A DNA stretch of 64,000 bases from Azospirillum canadense (GTDB lineage: Bacteria > Pseudomonadota > Alphaproteobacteria > Azospirillales > Azospirillaceae): the NCBI RefSeq assembly GCF_025961225.1, contig NZ_JAOQNG010000001.1:2282501-2346500 (forward strand), written 5' to 3'. Positions 1 through 8,464 of this stretch are shown here, one piece after another. The notes beneath the pieces were generated by a model. It did no database searches. It saw nothing but the letters and a program-made list of their open reading frames with translations, and had not been told where the DNA came from. A program made the position numbers and the translations under genes. Every line of letters starts with the position of its first letter. Position 1 is the stretch's first letter.

Positions 1-357
1 GGCCAGCCGGAGCGGGAGCCGAGCCCACCCGCCCCCCTGCCCGCCCTGGCGCCGGAGGACGCGCTCGCCCGCCTGACCGCGTTCCTGGAGCAGGCCGGCA
101 CGCCGCAGGCCATGCAGCTGCGCGGCCGGGCGGAGGCGCTGGACCGCTACGTCGAAGGCTTCGTCGTCTACCGCGCCCTGGCCGCGACCGGGGAGCGCCC
201 GACCCGCGGCGCCCTCGCCGCCGCCTTGAAAGCGCAGTACGGGCGGTCGCTCACCCCGTCCCAAATCCAGAACCTGCGTGACCGGATCGAGGGTTTTGCC
301 AAGCCCGGCGGCCCCTGGCACCCGCATTTCCAACCGCCGTCAGGCGGCGACCGGTGA
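1..357 (+). CDS. 3' end of a gene of unknown function (5' end outside window)
   Basis: The frame is open from the first base and stops at 355-357, so the start lies upstream of the window. About 118 residues are visible: a Pro/Ala-rich stretch, then a basic, helical C-terminal part (VVYRALAATGERPTRGALAA, then SLTPSQIQNLRDRIEG) that could be a small helix-turn-helix-like unit. I do not recognise the family. An internal ATG at 112 would give 81 residues, but the frame keeps coding character upstream of it. It is convergent with the chemoreceptor gene, with a 213-bp gap that holds an inverted repeat. Confidence 0.6.
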   Translation, partial: GQPEREPSPPAPLPALAPEDALARLTAFLEQAGTPQAMQLRGRAEALDRYVEGFVVYRALAATGERPTRGALAAALKAQYGRSLTPSQIQNLRDRIEGFAKPGGPWHPHFQPPSGGDR

Positions 358-361
358 AGCC

Positions 362-521
362 CGATACAGCGCGTCACGCAGCCGCCGCGAATCCACCCTG
401 TTACAGCCCCGAAACGTCGTTAATACGGCGTTAACCAGTTCCTTAACGATCCATTAAGGCCGACAAGGCCACTCGGACATCGCTCATTACGTCCCAAGAC
501 GCTGCGTGACGCGCTGTATCG
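362..521. repeat. 21-bp perfect inverted repeat enclosing 118 bp
   Basis: Bases 362-382 and 501-521 are exact reverse complements (21 of 21). The 118 bp between them hold two CtrA-type boxes and little else. It lies between two convergent genes, so it is not an obvious promoter for either. It could be a terminator-like structure, a small RNA locus or a short mobile or regulatory unit. Confidence 0.75.
420..457. promoter_or_regulatory. Two adjacent CtrA-type boxes (TTAA-N7-TTAA)
   Basis: Box 1 is TTAA (420-423), 7 bases, TTAAC (431-435). Box 2 is TTAA (443-446), 7 bases, TTAA (454-457). Both match the alphaproteobacterial CtrA consensus exactly. The CtrA assignment is by consensus only; the target transcript is unclear because both flanking genes end here. 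Confidence 0.5.
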
Positions 522-570
522 TCCTTTGGACCCATCTCCCGCCCCCAGTGGGGGACGGGAGATTCGGACG

Positions 571-2976
571 TCAGAACTCCTTCCAGTCATCCTCGTCCGC
601 GGCGGCGCGCTGGAGCGCCGCGCCGGCGGAGCGGCGGGCCTGCGTCGTGTGGATCGGCGATGTGGGGACTGGCGGGCGGGTCGGGGCGATGGCGCGGCGC
701 AGGGTCGGCGCGGCCGGAGCGGAGGCCGTCTCCACCGCCACCGCATCCAGCTTGAAGAAGCCGACCAGCGCGCGCAGGTCACCCGCCTGGGTGGCGAGCG
801 ACTGGGCGGCGGCGGTGGTTTCCTCGACCAGCGCGGCGTTCTTCTGGGTCATCTCGTCCATCTGCGAGACGGTGGCGTTGATCTCGTCGAGCGCCGAGGC
901 CTGCTCGGAGGAGGCCGCGGCCATCTCCGCGATCAGGCCGGCGACCTGCTGCACGCCCGACACAATGCCACCCAGCGCGTCGCCGGCCTTCTTCACCAAA
1001 TCGACGCCGTCGCGCACCTGGCTGTCGCTGTCCAGGATCAGGCTCTTGATCTCCTTGGACGCCTGGGCGGAGCGCTGGGCCAGATTGCGCACCTCCTGCG
1101 CCACCACCGCGAAGCCGCGGCCCGCGTCGCCGGCCCGCGCCGCCTCCACCGCCGCGTTCAGCGCCAGCAGGTTGGTCTGGAAGGCGATCTCGTCGATCAC
1201 CCCGATGATGTCGGTGATCTTGCGGCTGGCGCCCTCGATCCGCCGCATCGCCTCGATCGCGGAGCCAGCCACCGCTCCACCCGATTCGGCGGAGCCGCGC
1301 GCGTCCACGGCCATGGCGTTGGCGCGCTGGGTGTTGTCGGCGTTGGAGCGCACGGTGGCGCCCAGCTCCTCCATGCTCGCCGCCGTTTCCTCCAGCGAGG
1401 AGGCCTGCTGCTCCGTGCGTTCCGCAAGATCGCTCGACCCCATGGACACCTCCGACGCCGCGGCGGAAATCGCCGCGGTGGCGTGCAGGATCTGGCCGAC
1501 GATTTCCGACAGCTTGGCGGAGGTGGCGTTGACGTCGGTCTTCAGGGTCTGGAAGGCGCCTTGGTAGTCGCGCTCCACACGCTTGTTGAGGTCGCCCTGG
1601 GCGAGCGCGCTGAGCACGGCGCCGAGGTCGGCGATGACCGCCTCGACCGTGTCGGTCAGGCGGTTGATGCCCTGCGACATGGTCTTGTAGAAGCCGTCCT
1701 TGCCGGCCAGGTCGAGCCGGCGCGACAGGTCGCCCTTGGACACGCCGTCGATCAACTGGGCGATCTCCTCGCCGATGGCCTGCTCGCGGGCGCGGCGGGC
1801 CTCTTCCTCGCGGCGCTCCTCCTCCAGCCGGGCGCGCTCGGCCTCGTCCATCGACTTCTTCTCGATGGCGTTCTCCTTGAACACCTGCACCGCCTGCGCC
1901 ATCCGCCCGATCTCGTCACGGTTGGCCAGGGCCGGAATCGTCACGCCCAGGTCGCCGCCGGCCAGCGCCGTCATCGTCCCGGTCATCTCCAGCACCGGCT
2001 TCACGATCGACCGCGCCACCGCCCAGGCCAGCAGCAGCCCGAACAGGAAGGCGCCGCCGGCGATGGCGAGGTTGGCGGAGAAGGTGCGCTCCAGGCTTCC
2101 CTCCGCCGCGGCCAGGACCGCCCCACGGTCCTTCGTCTCGCTTTCCACCGTGCGGTCGGTCAGCTCGGCGAACTCCGCGCCGCGGGCCGCCATGGCGTCG
2201 ATCAGCCGCGCACCCTCGGTCATCACGGTGGCCGTTTCGCGGAAGATCTGAACATAGCGGTCGGACAGCTGGTCGGCGTCCTGGGCCATGCGCTTGCGCG
2301 CCGGGTTGGCGAGGCGGTCGCCCAGCTTGCGGATCGCGTCGTTGAAGGCGTCGTTGCGGACCGACACCTCGGCGGCGGCCTTGTCGCTGGGGCTGTTGAA
2401 GAAACGCGAAGCCGCCAGACGGGCGAGCAGCAGCCGCTCCTGCGCCTGTCCGGCCAGCGCCGCGGCCTCCATCTCGCCGTCCGCCATCAGGCTGGCGGCC
2501 AGCTGCGACATCGTGTCACGGGCCTTCTCGCCCGCCGGAACGAGCTGGTCGTCGTACAGCCGGTCGCGGCGCTGCCGCAGTTCCGCCAGCTTGCCGAAGT
2601 CAGCGACGTAGCCGTCGAACAGCTGGACCATCCGCTCCAGCGCCGCGCGCCGTTCGCCGGCCGCCCCGTCCAGCCCGGCGCGGAGTTGCCTGGACAGGCC
2701 GGACTGCACCTTGCGGACCTGCTCCGCCACGGTCATGTCGCCGGAATTGTTGAAGTTCACGACCAGCCGGCGCATTTGCGCGACGTTGCCGTCGATGTCG
2801 GAGATTTGCAGCGAATGGCTGCTCACCGCGGCGTAGGAGCGGAACGCGTCGCGGACGGTGCCGAGCCCCGCCACGCCCACGGCGACGACCACCGCCAGCA
2901 GGACCAACACGACGGCGAACCCGAAGTAAATGCGGGTCCCGACCTTGTAGCGCCCCGCGAGACTGCCTTCCTGCAT
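571..2976 (-). CDS. Methyl-accepting chemotaxis protein (transmembrane receptor)
   Basis: An inner-membrane chemoreceptor that controls CheA/CheW signalling to the flagellar motor. The 801-residue protein has a first membrane helix at about 16-38, a periplasmic helical sensor region to about 300, a second membrane helix at about 300-325, a HAMP domain ([19 protein letters not shown]), a charged linker, further HAMP-like segments ([25 protein letters not shown]), and a complete MA signalling hairpin with the tip motif [20 protein letters not shown]. It ends in DWKEF, which matches the aromatic-x-x-aromatic pentapeptide that tethers CheR/CheB in some receptors. ATG 2976 was chosen because AGGGGAA lies just upstream; the open frame runs to 3180 but those extra residues look non-coding. 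The ligand is unknown; no che genes are nearby. Confidence 0.93.
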   Translation of the reverse strand: MQEGSLAGRYKVGTRIYFGFAVVLVLLAVVVAVGVAGLGTVRDAFRSYAAVSSHSLQISDIDGNVAQMRRLVVNFNNSGDMTVAEQVRKVQSGLSRQLRAGLDGAAGERRAALERMVQLFDGYVADFGKLAELRQRRDRLYDDQLVPAGEKARDTMSQLAASLMADGEMEAAALAGQAQERLLLARLAASRFFNSPSDKAAAEVSVRNDAFNDAIRKLGDRLANPARKRMAQDADQLSDRYVQIFRETATVMTEGARLIDAMAARGAEFAELTDRTVESETKDRGAVLAAAEGSLERTFSANLAIAGGAFLFGLLLAWAVARSIVKPVLEMTGTMTALAGGDLGVTIPALANRDEIGRMAQAVQVFKENAIEKKSMDEAERARLEEERREEEARRAREQAIGEEIAQLIDGVSKGDLSRRLDLAGKDGFYKTMSQGINRLTDTVEAVIADLGAVLSALAQGDLNKRVERDYQGAFQTLKTDVNATSAKLSEIVGQILHATAAISAAASEVSMGSSDLAERTEQQASSLEETAASMEELGATVRSNADNTQRANAMAVDARGSAESGGAVAGSAIEAMRRIEGASRKITDIIGVIDEIAFQTNLLALNAAVEAARAGDAGRGFAVVAQEVRNLAQRSAQASKEIKSLILDSDSQVRDGVDLVKKAGDALGGIVSGVQQVAGLIAEMAAASSEQASALDEINATVSQMDEMTQKNAALVEETTAAAQSLATQAGDLRALVGFFKLDAVAVETASAPAAPTLRRAIAPTRPPVPTSPIHTTQARRSAGAALQRAAADEDDWKEF

Positions 2977-3318
2977 CGACCTGTTCCCCTGGCTGCTGCC
3001 CGGCGGCGGGTCGCCCCGCCCGCCGGAGCCGCCCCGGCCCCGCGATGGAGACCGGAACGCATACGACAAGATGCCAACTATCGGAATTTGATTATCAAAG
3101 AGTTTCCGGGCCTGAATTGTCGCGAAAAGTCGCTGCGGTTTTTCAATCAAGGCTCGACGCGAGGCCACAAGACCTTCCACCGCGCCCAGTGCCCCGCGAA
3201 TACCGCGGGAAAAACGCCATCAAATAGTGGCGACGGCAACGGGACGCGCCGCGACCAGCGGAACGTTTCACAACTTCAGCGAGACTTAGAGCCGAACGGA
3301 CGCTCTTTTCCGGATTTT

Positions 3319-3344
3319 TCGGATAACTTTTGTACCATATCCGA
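3319..3344. promoter_or_regulatory. Dyad TCGGATA-N12-TATCCGA between divergent mcp and XRE genes
   Basis: The 505-bp gap 2977-3481 between the divergent chemoreceptor and XRE regulator holds no convincing gene. It contains a 7-bp perfect dyad with a 12-base spacer (3319-3325 and 3338-3344), in a stretch more AT-rich than its surroundings. It could be an operator, possibly for the adjacent regulator; this is inference. Confidence 0.35.
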
Positions 3345-3481
3345 TTATGTTCTGTCTTCGCATGGACACGAATCAATATCATCCAAGATTTCGCTTGCCC
3401 GTTTTCAAACGATGTGTGAACAATGCGACCATGATTCGAAAGTTCAACGCATTGGTTTGAAAGCATTGGAGTGCCGGGGCG

Positions 3482-4102
3482 ATGAGTGAACCAACGGCGC
3501 GAAAGAGGGGACGGCGCGGATCGCCGGAATCCTGGTCTGTCGATGCGCATGTCGGGCAGCGGGTACGCATGCGCCGCACCTTGCTGGGCATGAGCCAGGA
3601 AAAACTCGGCGAGGCGATCGGCCTGACGTTTCAGCAGGTTCAGAAATACGAACGCGGATCGAACCGCATTTCCGCGGGAACGCTTTATCGTTTGGGACAA
3701 GTGCTTGACGTTCCGGTCAGCTTCTTCTTCGATTGTTATGACGACCCGCACGCGCCGCTGCGCCCGTCGTGTGGTGCGGACGGTGGCCCCGTTGCGGAAA
3801 GCGTGATCAGCCGGCGGGAGGCCCGCCTGCTCCGGCTCTGGCGCGCCGCCCCGGATTCGGTGTCCGACGAACTGCTGTCGCTGCTCGGCTCGCTGTCCCC
3901 CCACCTGAGCGACCCGCGGGAGGATGAGGACACCGCCGCCGCCGCGGTGGCCGCGCCGCCTCCCGCCCCGACGAAGCGCATCGGCACGCCACGCGTGAAA
4001 GCTGAAAAGGCCTCCTCCGGCAAGCAACGGCGGCGCCACGGCGCCGTGTGGGACCCCACCGACATCTACCGCGCCACCAAATCGACGAAGGTCACGACCT
4101 GA
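3482..4102 (+). CDS. XRE-family helix-turn-helix transcriptional regulator
   Basis: A 206-residue DNA-binding protein with one Cro/CI-type HTH at about residues 24-82: VGQRVRMRRTLLGMSQEKLG is followed by FQQVQKYERGSNRISAGTLY. The region after that (about 83-206) is Asp/Ala/Pro-rich, ends in a basic tail and looks disordered. This architecture is common in alphaproteobacteria, where several paralogues per genome are usual. The ATG follows GTGCCGGGGCG, a modest ribosome site. It is transcribed away from the chemoreceptor gene and followed by a strong terminator. Its targets cannot be read from the sequence. Confidence 0.88.
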   Translation: MSEPTARKRGRRGSPESWSVDAHVGQRVRMRRTLLGMSQEKLGEAIGLTFQQVQKYERGSNRISAGTLYRLGQVLDVPVSFFFDCYDDPHAPLRPSCGADGGPVAESVISRREARLLRLWRAAPDSVSDELLSLLGSLSPHLSDPREDEDTAAAAVAAPPPAPTKRIGTPRVKAEKASSGKQRRRHGAVWDPTDIYRATKSTKVTT

Positions 4103-4152
4103 TCCAGGTCACCACCTGATCTTGGACCGCGCTGCCCCAGTTTCCGGACACA

Positions 4153-4186
4153 AAAAAGGCCCCCCGCACCGGCGAGGGGCCTTTTC
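4153..4186. terminator. Bidirectional intrinsic terminator
   Basis: A-rich run, GGCCCC-type stem, short loop, GGGGCC and TTTT. The A and T runs on both sides suit termination of the XRE gene on the plus strand and the next gene on the minus strand. Confidence 0.8.
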
Positions 4187-4214
4187 GCTGTGAAGCGCCG
4201 GAAACGGGAAACCG

Positions 4215-5402
4215 TCAGAAGCGCAGGATCGCCGCGGTCGACGCGCCGGAGGGCAACTCGCCCTTGGCCACCACATGCACCTCGCCGCCGCGCAGCAGAG
4301 TCTCCATGGTCGCGTGCTCGACGAGGTCGATGGCGCCGTCCGTCTCGTGGTGGAGCGGGAAGGCGCGGTGGTAGTCCTCCCGATAATGGCCCCAGATGCG
4401 ATCGTTCTCGGCCACCAGCAGGACTCCGACGCGTCCCTCGCGGGCAGCCACCATGGCGTCCTCGACGCGGGTCATCGTCCGTTCCGCGGTGCTGCGGTCG
4501 CCGTGCAGGGCGTTGAAATGCTCCAGCGCAGCGCGGCGCGCTTGGTCGAACATCGGCTGGACGACCGCGTAGGCGCGGCGGTGGATCTCTTCGGGCTCCA
4601 GCGCGTCGGGGTTGGCGAACACACCCTTTTCGATCAGCGCGCGGGGGTGGGTGTTCTTGCGCAGATGACCCTGGATCTCGTCCTCCGCGACCAGCACGAG
4701 CGGGCCGTGGAAGGTCTTCAGATGGTCCTGCACCTTGGCACAGACCCGGCCGATGTAGGAGATCAGGTGTGCCTTGCGCAGCTCCTCCGGATCCTCGCCG
4801 AAGTTGTGCGTCTTCACCATGGAGACGCCGCCGCGGTCGGTGCGGTCGCCGTGGCGGGCCGGCGGGGCGGAGTTCCGGTTGTTCTCGTCATAATCGGTTT
4901 CGGCGTCGATTTCGGCCACGCCGTGCGGCAGGTCCACGTCCTCCTCCGCGATGCCGTGGCGGGTGGCGGAGAACAGGCGCGCACGGCCGGCGGTGACCGC
5001 CAGGATCATGAAGTTGCCGTCGTCCGCCAGCAGCGGCAGCAGGGGCCGCACGGTGAAGCGGGAGTTGACGCAGACCTCCTCCGGCAGTTCGATGGGCACA
5101 CGGTGGATCGCCGCGACGCCCTTGGCCAGGAACACGGCCAGCCCGCGGTCCATGTGGCGCCAGAACTCGCCCTGGTCCAGCAGGTCCGCGACCGGCTTCA
5201 TGAAGGTCTCGGCGTCGGGCCGGCGCAGGCCGTGCTTCTCGCACAGCTCGTCCTGGGCCTTCGCCATCAGGTTCCTCAGCCGGATCACATCCTGGCGGAT
5301 TTCGCGCCCGGCGATGTGAGTGGGCATGAAGATGGACACCGCCGGGGCGGTGTCGACGGCCAGCAGCCGCTCAAGATCGTTTTTGCAGAACATCGCCTTC
5401 AC
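4215..5402 (-). CDS. baeRF family protein (bacterial eRF1/Vms1-like fold)
   Basis: A 395-residue soluble protein resembling the bacterial archaeo-eukaryotic release factor group (baeRF, family-3 type). Evidence is the N-terminal VSIFMPTHIAGREIRQDVIR motif, the central PLLADDGNFMILAVTAGRAR strand segment, and the C-terminal eL30-like VLLVAENDRIWGHYR stretch. eRF1 relatives act on peptidyl-tRNA in stalled ribosomes; the substrate of these bacterial members is not established. The loop that would correspond to GGQ reads RGGVSMVKTHNFG, so there is no canonical GGQ. The start is ambiguous: GTG 5402 or ATG 5393, neither with an ideal ribosome site. It stands alone as a transcription unit. Confidence 0.68.
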   Translation of the reverse strand: MKAMFCKNDLERLLAVDTAPAVSIFMPTHIAGREIRQDVIRLRNLMAKAQDELCEKHGLRRPDAETFMKPVADLLDQGEFWRHMDRGLAVFLAKGVAAIHRVPIELPEEVCVNSRFTVRPLLPLLADDGNFMILAVTAGRARLFSATRHGIAEEDVDLPHGVAEIDAETDYDENNRNSAPPARHGDRTDRGGVSMVKTHNFGEDPEELRKAHLISYIGRVCAKVQDHLKTFHGPLVLVAEDEIQGHLRKNTHPRALIEKGVFANPDALEPEEIHRRAYAVVQPMFDQARRAALEHFNALHGDRSTAERTMTRVEDAMVAAREGRVGVLLVAENDRIWGHYREDYHRAFPLHHETDGAIDLVEHATMETLLRGGEVHVVAKGELPSGASTAAILRF

Positions 5403-5545
5403 GTCGCTTGTTCGGGTGTGCCTGTCGGCAGCAACCGGCGCGTCGGCGTATGGTTCCTGGGGCCTATCGACTGGGCAGGACGCTGATGAAGACGCCTATG
5501 ACGTGCCCCCGCGACCGCCGCCCCCGTTCCATCAAATAAGGTCTG

Positions 5546-6142
5546 TCACCAGCTGCGCACTGGCCCGACGTCCAGATGGACGAAGCCGCTGCGCGGGTAA
5601 TAACCGACTCCGCCCAGTTCCAGATCCAAGGCGGCGTCGGCGATGGCGCCGAGTTCCACGTCGGGCAGCCGCACGTCCACCGCCATGCCGCGCGTGTGGT
5701 AGCTCTGCTTCGCGACCCCGCGGGAGCGGCGGCGGGCCAAGGCGTTGGTCCGTTTGGAGCGGTAGCCGCAGATGATCCGGAAGGGTTCGTCGCTGTCCAC
5801 TGCTTGGTGCACACGGGCCAGCAGGTCGAACAGGCGCGGGTCGAAGCGGCAGACCTGCTTGGCGCGGTGGTCGCGCAGCAGCACGTCGAGCTTGCGCAGG
5901 GCGTCGGCCTTGTAGGCACCGTCGGCCCAATAGACTCCGCTGAAGGACTCGTTCGTGTTGATGTTGTGCAGGGCGATCCGGCGGACGCCACCGGCCAGGG
6001 GGGCCGCCATCGCGGGGGCGGCGGGTATCACGGCCGGAACGGCCATGGCGGTCAGCGTGGCGGCGGCGAAGGTCAGAAACCCGCGGCGGCCGGTCGCGCG
6101 CCCATTCATCGGCGCGGCACGGTCGTCAGTCCCCAAAGTCAT
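5546..6142 (-). CDS. YcbK/MepK-like (DUF882, peptidase M15 family) Tat-exported murein endopeptidase
   Basis: A predicted periplasmic zinc peptidase that would cut peptide cross-links in peptidoglycan. The 198-residue precursor begins with a twin-arginine signal (GRRGFLTFAAATLTAMAVP) ending near APAMAAP. The M15-type zinc site is visible as SYHTRGMAVD (His149, Asp156) and GFVHLD (His189). Length fits the family. GGGAGGG abuts ATG 6142 too closely to serve it well, but is well spaced for the in-frame TTG at 6136, so true initiation may be there. It is divergent from an L,D-transpeptidase gene across a 370-bp gap with a large dyad. This pairing makes functional sense, because MepK enzymes cleave the 3-3 links that L,D-transpeptidases make. 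Confidence 0.85.
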   Translation of the reverse strand: MTLGTDDRAAPMNGRATGRRGFLTFAAATLTAMAVPAVIPAAPAMAAPLAGGVRRIALHNINTNESFSGVYWADGAYKADALRKLDVLLRDHRAKQVCRFDPRLFDLLARVHQAVDSDEPFRIICGYRSKRTNALARRRSRGVAKQSYHTRGMAVDVRLPDVELGAIADAALDLELGGVGYYPRSGFVHLDVGPVRSW

Positions 6143-6226
6143 CCCTCCCGTCTTGCGTTCGGCCGTCTTGTGTTTGGCGGGGCGAAGCGCGCCGGATCCA
6201 TCGCCGGGCAGCCCCTATGGATGGAA

Positions 6227-6258
6227 TGGGTATGTCCAAAATATTGTGGTCATACCCA
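6227..6258. promoter_or_regulatory. 32-bp near-perfect dyad between divergent cell-wall genes
   Basis: TGGGTATG (6227-6234) and CATACCCA (6251-6258) are exact arms, and the inner bases continue the symmetry, giving 14 of 16 paired positions. It is the outstanding feature of the 370-bp gap 6143-6512 and lies between the MepK-like and L,D-transpeptidase genes, so it may be a shared operator. The regulator is unknown. Confidence 0.5.
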
Positions 6259-6512
6259 ACGTTTATCCCTATAGGCGAGGGCCGGGGCGCGATCAACCCA
6301 AAATCCGCACGGAAAGGTCACAACAGGTTCGAATCCGTTCGCCCGCCGTCTCTGGCAGAGCTGCCTTCGGCAGGAAGGACACACCGGCGAAAGGGATTCG
6401 ATACGGAGGTGTTAGGCCGCTCGAAGCCTGGGCTTGGGCGTACTACATAAGCAAAGACGATTTCTCGGCCGCCTTCCGGCAGACGGCCATCCCACAGCGC
6501 GAAGGACACGTC

Positions 6513-7721
6513 ATGCACGCAACCGAGATGCTTTCCGCCAAGCGGGCCTTCGCCGCGTTGACGCTGGCGGCCTCGCTGTTCGCGGGCGCGGCATCGGCGC
6601 AGGCGGCCTCCTACCGCGAAACGCTGGGCGGCTGGGCCGACCGACTCGACGCTGCGGCGGCGGAGTTGGAGGCGGTGCCGGAGCAGCCCGTCACCCGGAT
6701 CGGCCGCGGTCCGCTGCTGAAGAAGGGTGTGTCCGGGGAACGCGTGGCCCTGCTGACCCAGCGGCTGGTGGAGCTTGGCTTCCTGACCGAGGCGCAGCGC
6801 ACCGACCTGTTCGACGACCCGGTGGACGCGGCGGTGCGCGCCTATCAGGTGGCGCAGGGGCTGCGCCCTGACGGGCTGGTCGGCGGCGGCACGCGGGTGG
6901 CGCTCGACCGCTCCACGCCCGAAGCGGCGCAGCAGATGCGGCGCAGCGCGGCGGATATGCGCGTGCTGCGCGACGGCGTGCCGGACAGCATCGTGCTGGT
7001 GAACCTGCCGAGTCAGACCACGACGCTGGTCCGCAACGGGGAGGAGGCGCTGACCATGCGCTCCATCGTTGGGCGCCCGTCACGCGAAACGCCGATGCTG
7101 CAGGACCGCATCACCCACGTGATCGTCAACCCGACCTGGACCGTGCCGCCCACGGTGCTGAAGGAGGACAAGCTTCCCCTGCTGCGCAGCAAGGGCACGC
7201 CCGGCATCGACAACGCCGTCGTCTACCTGGACGGCGCGCCGGTGGAACCGGCCCTGGTGGATTGGAACGGCGTGTCGCCGCGGCGCGTCCGCATCGTGCA
7301 GCAGCCGGGCGACCACAACGCGCTCGGCCGCTTCCGCTTCAACCTGACCAACTCCTACAGCATCTACCTGCACGGCACGAACGACCCCAAGCTGTTCGAC
7401 CGGGAGATCCGCACCGTCAGCTCCGGCTGCGTGCGGCTGGAGGACGCCCGCGGCATGGCCGAGGCGCTTCTGGCCGACGAGCATGTCAGCCCGGACCGCC
7501 TGACCCGCATGCTCGACAAGCCGGAGCCGCAGTGGGTGAAGCTGACCCGACCGGTGCCCGTGCGCTTCGTCTACTGGACGGCGACGGTGGACGCCGGCAA
7601 CCGCGTGCACCTGCACCCGGACATCTACGACCTGAACGAGGACAACGCCCCGGCCGCGGCGCCGGCAACCGTTCCGGCCGCCAACCCCGAGGCCGCCCCG
7701 ACGCCAGCGCAGCGCGCATAA
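6513..7721 (+). CDS. L,D-transpeptidase with peptidoglycan-binding domain (LdtD/YcbB-like)
   Basis: A predicted periplasmic enzyme that forms 3-3 (mDAP-mDAP) cross-links in peptidoglycan. The 402-residue precursor has a signal peptide (AFAALTLAASLFAGAASAQA), a PG_binding_1 domain (LLKKGVSGERVALLTQRLVE to AYQVAQGLRPDGLVGGGT) and a YkuD catalytic domain with HGTNDPKLF and the SSGCVR active-site cysteine motif. The C-terminal tail is Ala/Pro-rich. ATG 6513 was chosen because GAAGGA lies about 8 bases upstream and the signal peptide follows directly; the frame is open further upstream but without coding character. It is divergent from the MepK-like gene and ends against a long hairpin repeat that probably terminates it. 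Confidence 0.92.
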   Translation: MHATEMLSAKRAFAALTLAASLFAGAASAQAASYRETLGGWADRLDAAAAELEAVPEQPVTRIGRGPLLKKGVSGERVALLTQRLVELGFLTEAQRTDLFDDPVDAAVRAYQVAQGLRPDGLVGGGTRVALDRSTPEAAQQMRRSAADMRVLRDGVPDSIVLVNLPSQTTTLVRNGEEALTMRSIVGRPSRETPMLQDRITHVIVNPTWTVPPTVLKEDKLPLLRSKGTPGIDNAVVYLDGAPVEPALVDWNGVSPRRVRIVQQPGDHNALGRFRFNLTNSYSIYLHGTNDPKLFDREIRTVSSGCVRLEDARGMAEALLADEHVSPDRLTRMLDKPEPQWVKLTRPVPVRFVYWTATVDAGNRVHLHPDIYDLNEDNAPAAAPATVPAANPEAAPTPAQRA

Positions 7722-7724
7722 AAA

Positions 7725-7808
7725 TTCACCACCAAGACACCAAGACACCAAGAATCCTCGCCCCGTCGGGGTGTTGGATTCTTGGTGTCTTGGTGTCTTG
7801 GTGGTGAA
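7725..7808. repeat. 33-bp perfect hairpin repeat (ACCAAGACACC family), copy 1
   Basis: Bases 7725-7757 and 7776-7808 are exact reverse complements (33 of 33). The arms are built of CCAAGACA units, with an 18-base loop that itself pairs (CCCCG/CGGGG). It separates the 3' ends of two convergent genes, so a bidirectional terminator role is likely. Related copies lie at 27256, 38469 and 57777/58790. Confidence 0.9.
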
Positions 7809-7814
7809 GATTCT

Positions 7815-8399
7815 CTACGACGCGTGCAGCTCCGTGTCGGATCCCGCCGCGCGCCAGACCTTGGACGCGGTAGGGCCGGTGTCGCCGGCGGTCTCCACAT
7901 ACTTCACCGGGTCGCCGGTCTTCAGCTCGTCCAGGTTCACGTTCAGACAGCTGTTGCGGTGGAAATACAGCTGCGTGCCCGTGTTGGTGATGATGAAGCC
8001 GTGATCCTCGTTCGGGTACAGCTGGGCGACGCGGCCCGGCTGTTCGGGATCGTGGGTCTTCACGTCGCGGCGCAGCTTGTCCTTGTATTCCTTCAACTGG
8101 CGTTCGGCCGCCTCGAAGGCGTCGCGGATCGAGGTCCGGGCGTCGGGGTTGGCGTAGCGCTCCTTCGCCTTGTTCGGCTTGCGGCTGACGACGATGTCCT
8201 GGCCCGGCACCATCAGTTCGATGTGGACGTCGTAGACGTTGCCGGTCTTGTGCTGGCGGTGCGTGGCCTCCACGGCAACGCGCATGCCGACAAGACGGTC
8301 GAACAGCTTCTCCACCTTCTCCGCCCGCTCGCGGATGTAGGTTTCCAGCTCCGGCTGGGTGTCCATGTTGTGGAACGCGATTTCCAGGTTCGTGTCCAT
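7815..8399 (-). CDS. HPF/RaiA ribosome-hibernation protein fused to a cold-shock domain
   Basis: A 194-residue protein. Residues about 1-115 form an HPF/RaiA domain (IAFHNMDTQPELETYIRERA, then HIELMVPGQDIVVS), which binds the small ribosomal subunit and promotes hibernation. Residues about 120-190 form a cold-shock-like OB domain with RNP-type motifs (GRVAQLYPNEDHGFI and LYFHRNS) and the usual ending GPTASKVW. The fusion suggests a ribosome-bound RNA binder used in stress or stationary phase. ATG 8399 has AAGGA about 8 bases upstream; the longer open frame to 8750 is not coding. The following minus-strand upstream gene (DUF2934) ends 65 bp away. Confidence 0.9.
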   Translation of the reverse strand: MDTNLEIAFHNMDTQPELETYIRERAEKVEKLFDRLVGMRVAVEATHRQHKTGNVYDVHIELMVPGQDIVVSRKPNKAKERYANPDARTSIRDAFEAAERQLKEYKDKLRRDVKTHDPEQPGRVAQLYPNEDHGFIITNTGTQLYFHRNSCLNVNLDELKTGDPVKYVETAGDTGPTASKVWRAAGSDTELHAS

Positions 8400-8464
8400 G
8401 GGGGGTCCTTTTTCAGGCAGGCGAAGCGGAGGAAGGCGGGCACCGGCAACCGGAATGCCGCCGG

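Noticed and set aside
526..3489. Plus-strand open frame of 987 codons opposite the chemoreceptor gene
   Set aside because: The minus strand encodes a full methyl-accepting chemotaxis protein; the plus frame is a long antisense shadow typical of high-GC DNA, with no recognisable domain.
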